Below, in pieces: positions 6,018-10,816 of a stretch of DNA of 10,816 nucleotides. The stretch's first letter is position 1; each line of letters begins with the position of its first letter. The stretch comes from Burkholderiales bacterium (GTDB lineage Bacteria; Pseudomonadota; Gammaproteobacteria; Burkholderiales; Usitatibacteraceae). The notes under the pieces were generated by a model. It was not told where the DNA came from and ran no database searches. It saw nothing but the letters and a program-made list of their open reading frames with translations. A program made the translations under genes and the position numbers. Location: contig JANXWW010000391.1 of assembly GCA_025350945.1 (NCBI GenBank), positions 1-10,816 of the forward strand. The letters run 5' to 3'.

Positions 6018-7844
6018 TTATTCTACCGTCACGGATTTCGCCAGATTGCGCGGCTTGTCAACGTCAGTGCCTTTCACCAGCGCAGCGTGATACGCGAGCA
6101 GCTGCACGGGAATCGCATGCACAATCGGCGAGAGCAATCCGGAGTGGCGCGGCGCGCGGATGACGTGTACGCCATCAGACTCTTTGAAATTGGAATCCAG
6201 ATCGGTGAAGACAAATAATTCGCCGCCGCGTGCGCTGACTTCCTGCATGTTGGATTTTACTTTTTCGAGCAGCGTGTCATTCGGCGCGATCACGACCACT
6301 GGCATCGCGCTATCAACCAACGCGAGTGGGCCGTGTTTGAGCTCGCCCGCCGGATACGCTTCGGCGTGAATATAGGAAATCTCTTTGAGCTTTAACGCGC
6401 CTTCAAGTGCGATCGGATAATGCAGGCCACGACCTAAAAATAGCGCATGTTCTTTCTCGGCGAATTTTTGTGCCCACGCTTTGATTTGCGGCTCCAGATT
6501 CAACGCGTGTTGCACGCTGCCGGGAACGTAACGAAGTTGTTCGATGAAATCCGCTTCCTGCTGCGCGGTGAGTCGGCCATGCTCTTTGGCGAGCGTGAGG
6601 GCTAACGCGAACAGCGCGATAAGTTGGGTGGTGAATGCCTTGGTGGACGCGACGCCGATTTCCTTGCCAGCGCGTGTGTAGAAAACGAGTTTGGACGCGC
6701 GTGGAATGGCGCTCTCGCGCACATTGCAGATGCTGAGTGTGTTGGTGTGGCCTAACTCTTTCGCGCGCTTTAAGGCTTCCATGGTGTCGAGTGTTTCGCC
6801 GGATTGCGAAAGCGTGACGACGAGCTGGCGTGGGTTGGGAATGGAATCACGATAACGATATTCATGGCCGAGCTCGACAATGCAAGGCAATTTCGCAACA
6901 CTTTCGATCCACTGTTTGCCGACCATGCTGGCGTAAGAGCTGGTGCCGGAGGCCAAGATTAAAACACTGTCGATTTTTTTAAATACTTCAGCTGCACCTT
7001 CGCCAAATAATGTGCTGTTAATGCCATCGGCCAGGATCGCTTCGAGCGTGTCGGAAATCGCGCGCGGCTGCTCGTGAATTTCTTTTTGCATGAAATGCTG
7101 ATACGGGCCGAGATCGCTCGCGTCATCGGCCACATCTGAAATATGAATCGCGCGCTCAACGATTTTCCCGGTGCTATCGGCGACGGTGACACCATGGCGA
7201 GTCAGTGCGGCAACATCACCTTCTTCCAGATACATGATGCGACGCGTCACCGGCAAAATCGCCGAAACATCGGACGCAATAAAATTTTCTTTGTCCCCCA
7301 AACCAATGAGCAGTGGGCAGCCAATGCGCGCGCAGGTCATGGTGTTCAAATCCTTTAACGTCACCACACCAATTGCGTATGCGCCGTGCAGATCACGCAC
7401 CGCGTGCTGAGTGGCGATAAAAAGATCGCCGGACTCCTTGTAATAGTGGTGCACCAGATGCGCAATCACTTCCGTATCGGTTTGCGAATCGAACGCATAG
7501 CCAAGCGCTTTGAGTCGCACGCGTTGCTCTTCGTGATTCTCGATAATGCCGTTATGCACGACCGCGATTTCGTCTGACGATACATGCGGGTGCGCGTTGA
7601 GCTCCGTCACACCACCGTGTGTGGCCCAGCGCGTATGACCGATGCCGAGAATACCGGTGAGCCCTTCGGCCGCAATACCGGCTTCCATCTCTGCCACGCG
7701 CCCTACACGGCGCACGCGCTTGATACCGTCGTTAATCACCGCGACGCCCGCAGAATCGTAGCCGCGATATTCGAGGCGACGTAAACCTTCGGTGAGAATG
7801 GGAACGATATTACGATTGGCGATGCCGCCGACGATGCCACACAT
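6018..7844 (-). CDS. glmS: glutamine--fructose-6-phosphate aminotransferase (isomerising)
   Basis: 608 residues, the same size as the E. coli enzyme. It converts fructose 6-phosphate and glutamine to glucosamine 6-phosphate and glutamate, the first committed step to UDP-N-acetylglucosamine. The N-terminal class II glutaminase domain begins MCGIVGG; after Met removal Cys2 is the nucleophile. HTRWATHGG (70-78), the NG pair (98-99) and D123 complete the site. Two SIS sugar-phosphate domains follow, with LASGTSSYASM and SQSGETLDT in the first and GRGLHYPIALEGALKLKE with EAYPAGELKHGP in the second. The C-terminal tail KPRNLAKSVTVE carries the conserved lysine K603. GGAGA lies 6 nt before the ATG, a good ribosome binding site. 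It lies downstream of glmU with one small gene in between; a candidate promoter of its own is at 7876-7905. No glmS ribozyme is seen, as expected for a proteobacterium. Confidence 0.98.
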   Translation of the reverse strand: MCGIVGGIANRNIVPILTEGLRRLEYRGYDSAGVAVINDGIKRVRRVGRVAEMEAGIAAEGLTGILGIGHTRWATHGGVTELNAHPHVSSDEIAVVHNGIIENHEEQRVRLKALGYAFDSQTDTEVIAHLVHHYYKESGDLFIATQHAVRDLHGAYAIGVVTLKDLNTMTCARIGCPLLIGLGDKENFIASDVSAILPVTRRIMYLEEGDVAALTRHGVTVADSTGKIVERAIHISDVADDASDLGPYQHFMQKEIHEQPRAISDTLEAILADGINSTLFGEGAAEVFKKIDSVLILASGTSSYASMVGKQWIESVAKLPCIVELGHEYRYRDSIPNPRQLVVTLSQSGETLDTMEALKRAKELGHTNTLSICNVRESAIPRASKLVFYTRAGKEIGVASTKAFTTQLIALFALALTLAKEHGRLTAQQEADFIEQLRYVPGSVQHALNLEPQIKAWAQKFAEKEHALFLGRGLHYPIALEGALKLKEISYIHAEAYPAGELKHGPLALVDSAMPVVVIAPNDTLLEKVKSNMQEVSARGGELFVFTDLDSNFKESDGVHVIRAPRHSGLLSPIVHAIPVQLLAYHAALVKGTDVDKPRNLAKSVTVE

Positions 7845-7875
7845 GGGAATTCTCCGAAACCTTTATCGAACCCTT

Positions 7876-7905
7876 ATTATCGCGCGGCGACGGTGGATTC
7901 GCCAA
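7876..7905 (-). promoter_or_regulatory. candidate sigma70 promoter of glmS
   Basis: On the minus strand TTGGCG (7900-7905) and GATAAT (7876-7881) are separated by 18 nt. The -10 matches at five of six positions and the -35 at four. Initiation near 7869 would leave a leader of about 25 nt containing the ribosome binding site. This would let glmS be expressed apart from glmU. Confidence 0.42.
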
Positions 7906-7926
7906 TGGTTTTGGTTGCGGACACCG

Positions 7927-7940
7927 TGATTACGTCATCA
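7927..7940. promoter_or_regulatory. near-palindrome upstream of the glmS promoter
   Basis: TGATTACGTCATCA is symmetric at 12 of 14 positions (TGAT-n-ACGT-n-ATCA) and lies 21 bp upstream of the candidate -35 box of glmS. This is a usual place for an activator or repressor operator. The binding protein is not known. Confidence 0.3.
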
Positions 7941-7980
7941 TGATTCTGTGTTTGCAGAAGCCAGCCCGGGTTGCGGCTAT

Positions 7981-8376
7981 TTATTTGCTTGGCTGCGTCG
8001 GTACAGCCTGTTTTCGTTTGCCCAGATTGGGCATCGTGCGTGTGGCTGCCTCGCAAGTGACTGCTTTTGCACCATCGAGATCAGCGCAATCCAGCAAGAT
8101 ACCGCTATAGGCTAAATTGGTGTCTGTGCAAACGGCAAGCCTGCCTTTTTCAAGCCTGATCAATTCAAGCGCGCACACGCCAAGTTGCGACGGCACGACG
8201 CGCGGGCGGTTGGCGTCATTGCCCTTAGCCAGCTTTGCCATGTCTTCGCTGTTTGCAGACAAGTCAGCTATTGAGGGAATGGGGGCTTTGGCGTTCGCCG
8301 GAATAAAAACAAACAACGTCGCGAGCATAATGATTAGTCCGAAAGTTGCCTGATGAATAATTAGAGAGCGCTGCAT
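7981..8376 (-). CDS. small exported protein of unknown function
   Basis: 131 residues; I do not recognise a family. The N-terminus has a basic start (MQRS), a hydrophobic core (FGLIIMLATLFVF) and an AxA cleavage motif (ANA at 27-29, cut before K30), so it is probably secreted to the periplasm by Sec. The mature part of about 102 residues has four cysteines (C68, C83, C97, C108), enough for two disulfides, and a basic tail GKRKQ. It starts 9 bp after the glmU stop. The ribosome binding site AGGAG overlaps that stop codon and is 6 nt from the ATG, so it is very likely translated from the glmU mRNA. Its place between glmU and glmS is unusual. Beyond its stop the next frame stays open and looks coding to 7877, so a frameshift that shortened the C-terminus is possible. 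Confidence 0.72.
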   Translation of the reverse strand: MQRSLIIHQATFGLIIMLATLFVFIPANAKAPIPSIADLSANSEDMAKLAKGNDANRPRVVPSQLGVCALELIRLEKGRLAVCTDTNLAYSGILLDCADLDGAKAVTCEAATRTMPNLGKRKQAVPTQPSK

Positions 8377-8385
8377 AATTCACTC

Positions 8386-9774
8386 CTATTTCGATTTCAA
8401 TTTTGTCGGTCGTTGCCAGTTGGTCAATGTCGTTTGTTCTTTACGGTTGAGCGTAAGTGCCGCAGGTGGCGCGTCTTTCCACACCGTCGTGCCCGCACCA
8501 ATCGTCGCACCCTTACCGATTATCACCGGTGCCACTAATTGTACATCCGAGCCAATATGAACGTTATCTTCAATGACGGTGCGATGTTTATTCGCGCCAT
8601 CGTAATTGCAGGTGATAGTGCCTGCACCGACGTTTACATTCTCGCCAATAGTCGTATCGCCGATATAGCTGAGATGATTTGCCTTACTGCCAACACCCAC
8701 ACTACTCGCTTTGACTTCAACAAAATTGCCGATATGCGTATTATCTGCGAGCGTGGTGTCGGGGCGAATGCGCGCATAAGGGCCAATCCGCGCGCCTTTG
8801 CCGATGGTGGCGCTGTCGATTGACGTGAACGGTAATATTTCGGTACTTTCACCGATGCTGCAATCTTTAAGAATGCAATTCGCGCCAATTTTTACATTCG
8901 GGGCCAAATGAACCTTGCCCTCAAAAATACAATTCACATCAATAGCGACATCACAGATGGTGCCGTCGCCGCAAGTCAACGTGCCACGAACATCAATGCG
9001 TGCGGGATCCGCGAGCGAAGTGCCTTCCGCCATAAGACGTTTGGCAATTTCTAGCTGATAAATTCGCTCCAGTTGTGCCAGTTGATCTTTGCTGTTGATG
9101 CCGGTGATTTCCCATTCAGCTGCGGGCGAGTGCGTTTCAACGGCACGGCCTTCAGCCACCGCCATGGCAAGAATATCGGTCAAATAATATTCGCCTTGCG
9201 CATTGGCGTTTTTAAGTTTCGGCAACCAGTGCGCCAACCACGCGACAGGACAGGCAAGAAAGCCGGTGTTTATTTCTTTTATTTGGCGCTGAGCATCGGT
9301 CGCATCTTTGTGCTCGACGATGGCTTGAACGTGATTTTTTTGATCGCGCAAAATTCGACCCAAGCCATCCGCGTTTGCGACCGTCATCGTCAGCCACGCC
9401 AATTTATCCGCACGCGCAGCGGCCACTAATGCGGCAAGCGTATTAGCCGAGATCAGCGGCACATCGCCATAAAGAATCAGCGCCACACCATCAGACGACA
9501 AATGCGGCAACGCTTGTTGCACGGCGTGGCCGGTGCCAAGCTGCGGCTCCTGTTTTGCCCAGAGCAATTTATCGTCGTTTGTTTTAGCACGGACTTGCTC
9601 GCCGCCGTGACCGTAAACAACGCAGATCGCACTTGGCTTCAACGCACGCGCCGTATCGAGCACACGATGCAGCATGGGTGAACCTGCAATGGGATGCAGC
9701 ACTTTGGGCAATGCAGACTTCATGCGTTTGCCTTGTCCGGCTGCAAGGACAACAATATTAAGATTATTAAGCAT
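8386..9774 (-). CDS. glmU: bifunctional UDP-GlcNAc pyrophosphorylase / glucosamine-1-phosphate acetyltransferase
   Basis: 462 residues, the usual length is about 456. It acetylates glucosamine 1-phosphate with acetyl-CoA and then couples the product to UTP, giving UDP-N-acetylglucosamine. The N-terminal uridyltransferase domain (to about 230) has LAAGQGKRMKSALPKVLH with R17 and K24, D104 in LYGDVP and N227 in TGINSKDQL, all matching the metal and nucleotide ligands of the E. coli enzyme. After a linker helix, the C-terminal left-handed beta helix (about 255-445) shows hexapeptide repeats such as IGANCI, IGKGAR and IGENVN, and the catalytic H367 in ANHLSYIGD. The start is the family start, but no Shine-Dalgarno precedes it. 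A possible promoter at 9782-9811 would give an almost leaderless mRNA. The next gene begins 9 bp after its stop. Confidence 0.98.
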   Translation of the reverse strand: MLNNLNIVVLAAGQGKRMKSALPKVLHPIAGSPMLHRVLDTARALKPSAICVVYGHGGEQVRAKTNDDKLLWAKQEPQLGTGHAVQQALPHLSSDGVALILYGDVPLISANTLAALVAAARADKLAWLTMTVANADGLGRILRDQKNHVQAIVEHKDATDAQRQIKEINTGFLACPVAWLAHWLPKLKNANAQGEYYLTDILAMAVAEGRAVETHSPAAEWEITGINSKDQLAQLERIYQLEIAKRLMAEGTSLADPARIDVRGTLTCGDGTICDVAIDVNCIFEGKVHLAPNVKIGANCILKDCSIGESTEILPFTSIDSATIGKGARIGPYARIRPDTTLADNTHIGNFVEVKASSVGVGSKANHLSYIGDTTIGENVNVGAGTITCNYDGANKHRTVIEDNVHIGSDVQLVAPVIIGKGATIGAGTTVWKDAPPAALTLNRKEQTTLTNWQRPTKLKSK

Positions 9775-9781
9775 GATCGCT

Positions 9782-9811
9782 AGCGTACGGTAATTTGGGG
9801 CGAGTGTGCAA
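9782..9811 (-). promoter_or_regulatory. candidate glmU promoter giving a leaderless mRNA
   Basis: On the minus strand TTGCAC (9806-9811), 18 nt, then TACGCT (9782-9787). The hexamers match sigma70 at about five and three of six positions. Initiation 7 nt later would fall at or next to the A of the glmU ATG, which would explain the absence of a ribosome binding site. The -10 is weak. Confidence 0.28.
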
Positions 9812-9872
9812 TACCGCGATTAGAAATTCTGCGCGCATGCGCTGCGATTTGTCTCTGCGAACGGTGCATTTG

Positions 9873-9924
9873 TTTTAGTTGCTTTTAGTCGTTCGGTTTT
9901 TAGTCGTTCGGTTTTTAGTCGTCG
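9873..9924. repeat. 15-bp tandem repeat upstream of glmU
   Basis: Two identical copies of TTTTAGTCGTTCGGT (9883-9897, 9898-9912) are followed by a partial third copy (TTTTAGTCGT, 9913-9922) and preceded by a degenerate one (TTTTAGTTGC, 9873-9882). A 15-bp period is not far from one and a half helical turns. It may be a slippage product or an array of protein-binding sites; on the minus strand it lies about 100-150 bp before glmU. Confidence 0.8.
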
Positions 9925-10000
9925 TAAGGCGACAATGATTTATTCGCAAACGGATAGCTCGAAATCAATTTCGTAGATTTTATCGTCATCGACCGCGCAG

Positions 10001-10042
10001 AAAAAAGGCGAAAAAAAGGCAGCGGGATATTACTCCGCTGCC
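10001..10042 (-). terminator. intrinsic terminator of the atp operon
   Basis: On the minus strand GGCAGCGG (10035-10042) pairs perfectly with CCGCTGCC (10018-10025) around a 9-nt loop, followed at once by seven T (10011-10017) and, after CGCC, six more. It lies 54 nt after the atpC stop codon, the expected end of the ATP synthase operon, and separates it from glmU. Confidence 0.92.
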
Positions 10043-10095
10043 AATATTGTGTTGCGCCTCTAAACCGTTACATCTTGATTATAGCAAAAAAATAA

Positions 10096-10509
10096 TTATT
10101 TGCGCAATTTTCTGATGGCTTGTAGCTGTGCCGCAAGCTGCGCTAGTTCCGCTACTACAAGCGCCCTGTCCTGGCCGGTTGCACGGTTAGCGAGTGCTTC
10201 CTCAGCTTGGCGTTTGGCCTCCATTACTTTGGCTTCATCCAGATCATGTGCCCTGATTGAGGTATCGGCAAGTATCGTCAATGCCTTCGGCTGCACTTCC
10301 AAAATGCCGCCTGACACATAAACAATCTCTTCTTTATCCTGCCCTACCAACTTCACTTTAACGGTGCCCGGACGAATACGCGTCATCAACGGTGTATGAC
10401 CTGGCAAGATGCCCAGCTCACCGGTTTCACCCGGTGCGACCACCATTTCGGCTTCACCTGAGAAGATGGCTTGTTCAGCAGAAACAATATTTACGTGCAA
10501 AGTTGCCAT
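10096..10509 (-). CDS. atpC: F1F0 ATP synthase subunit epsilon
   Basis: 137 residues, normal for the family. Epsilon is part of the central stalk of F1 on the cytoplasmic face of the membrane; it couples rotation to catalysis and inhibits ATP hydrolysis. The N-terminal beta sandwich (about 1-85) contains MATLHVNIVSAEQAIFSGEAE and the conserved GELGILPGHTPLMTRI. The C-terminal helical hairpin (about 88-137) holds DEAKVMEAKRQAEEAL and the basic end IRKLRK. It is the last atp gene, as usual. GGAA lies 7 nt before the ATG. The upstream gap to atpD is 117 bp and contains two stem-loops, one terminator-like, which may limit its expression relative to atpD. Confidence 0.97.
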   Translation of the reverse strand: MATLHVNIVSAEQAIFSGEAEMVVAPGETGELGILPGHTPLMTRIRPGTVKVKLVGQDKEEIVYVSGGILEVQPKALTILADTSIRAHDLDEAKVMEAKRQAEEALANRATGQDRALVVAELAQLAAQLQAIRKLRK

Positions 10510-10548
10510 GCTAATTCCGGTTTTCGCTTCACTGGTTTTTCGTCAACT

Positions 10549-10580
10549 AAAAAATGATCCGGCTCTGCCGGTCATTTTTA
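10549..10580 (-). terminator. terminator-like hairpin between atpD and atpC
   Basis: On the minus strand ATGA-CCGGC (10567-10575) pairs with GCCGG-(A)-TCAT (10554-10563) around the 3-nt loop AGA, with one bulged A, followed by TTTTTT (10549-10554). The plus strand also ends in five T, so it can act in both directions. By structure it is a good intrinsic terminator or attenuator lying 40 nt before the atpC start. Confidence 0.75.
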
Positions 10581-10591
10581 TCAAATCAAAA

Positions 10592-10621
10592 TCGATAAAA
10601 GTAGGTTTTCACTTTTATCGA
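10592..10621 (-). repeat. 11-bp stem-loop just after atpD
   Basis: TCGATAAAAGT (10592-10602) and ACTTTTATCGA (10611-10621) are perfect inverted repeats around an 8-nt loop, beginning 6 nt after the atpD stop. On the minus strand the stem is followed by TTTT. Being A/T-rich it is a weak terminator by itself; it may act as an RNA-processing or 3' protective structure for the atpD part of the mRNA. Confidence 0.7.
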
Positions 10622-10627
10622 AATTTT

Positions 10628-10816
10628 TTAATTCATTTTCTTCGCTTTTTCAAACGCTTCATCAATGCCGCCAACCATGTAAAACGCTTGCTCGGGCAGC
10701 GCATCACATTCGCCATCCACAATCATCTTGAAACCGCGGATGGTTTCTTTCAAGCTTACGTATTTACCAGGCGAGCCGGTGAAGACTTCAGCAACGTGGA
10801 ACGGCTGTGACAGGAA
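10628..10816 (-). CDS. atpD: F1F0 ATP synthase subunit beta, C-terminal end
   Basis: The last 62 residues of the catalytic beta subunit, cut by the right edge of the window. The text begins FLSQPFHVAEVFTGSPGKYV and goes on with LKETIRGFKMI, LPEQAFYMVGGIDEAFEKA and KKMN before TAA, the conserved end of AtpD. The nucleotide-binding motifs lie outside the window. The gene is followed by two stem-loops and then atpC on the same strand. Confidence 0.97.
   Translation of the reverse strand, partial: FLSQPFHVAEVFTGSPGKYVSLKETIRGFKMIVDGECDALPEQAFYMVGGIDEAFEKAKKMN

Larger units (their letters stand above)
9775..10000 (-). other. glmU upstream region, no gene
   Basis: No coding sequence is seen between the atp terminator and glmU. 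Besides the tandem repeat and the possible promoter there are a perfect palindrome GCGCATGCGC (9833-9842), a GTCG/CGAC hairpin (9921-9933), and a dyad CGAAAT-CA-ATTTCG (9960-9973). Together they make this a likely regulatory segment for the amino-sugar genes. Confidence 0.5.

Noticed and set aside
7845..7980. glmS ribozyme upstream of glmS
   Set aside because: The conserved glmS ribozyme core is not seen, and the ribozyme is typical of Gram-positive bacteria.
9873..9924. CRISPR array
   Set aside because: The 15-bp units are contiguous with no spacers and there are no cas genes.
10409..10810. 133-codon plus-strand frame across atpC and atpD
   Set aside because: It is antisense to two certain genes and spans the two hairpins between them.

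Overview
The window (about 50% G+C) looks like a chromosomal segment of a betaproteobacterium. Three things suggest this. The end of the ATP synthase operon (atpD, atpC) is followed by glmU and glmS, an order typical of beta- and gammaproteobacteria. A DUF1631 protein, a family found mostly in betaproteobacteria, is present. The other proteins (PfkB kinase, OmpR-type regulator, Hsp33, DUF2007 protein) read as the same type. No insertion sequence, phage gene, CRISPR array, tRNA or rRNA was seen. The genus cannot be fixed from this window.

Layout, left to right. 1-194: N-terminus of a PfkB-family kinase (minus strand). 195-774: a regulatory region without a convincing gene. It holds a -10 box for the kinase, a strong sigma70 promoter facing right, a consensus CRP-type palindrome, and a well-conserved class I (GEMM-I) cyclic di-GMP riboswitch, followed by a leader of about 225 nt with mutually exclusive hairpins. 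775-3243: a DUF1631 protein of 822 residues, the only plus-strand gene. 3253-4005: an orphan OmpR/PhoB-type response regulator, convergent with it. 4126-4971: the redox chaperone Hsp33, here missing one of its four zinc-binding cysteines. 5109-5531: a DUF2007 plus zinc-ribbon protein. 5532-6017: mostly empty, with one hairpin and a possible gene remnant. 6018-7844: glmS. 7981-8376: a small exported protein of unknown function. 8386-9774: glmU. 9775-10095: a spacer holding repeats, a possible glmU promoter and the terminator of the atp operon. 10096-10509: atpC. 10510-10627: two hairpins, one a textbook terminator. 10628-10816: the C-terminus of atpD.

How the genes work together. GlmS and GlmU make UDP-N-acetylglucosamine for cell wall and lipopolysaccharide; the small exported protein sits between them, probably co-transcribed with glmU. 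The ATP synthase genes end at a terminator before glmU. The most interesting unit is on the left: a plus-strand transcript that starts at a consensus-like promoter, passes a CRP-type site, senses c-di-GMP through an aptamer and then encodes DUF1631, whose C-terminus resembles a degenerate PilZ domain. This would place DUF1631 in the c-di-GMP regulon. Another unusual point is the terminator-like structure between atpD and atpC, inside what is normally an uninterrupted operon.
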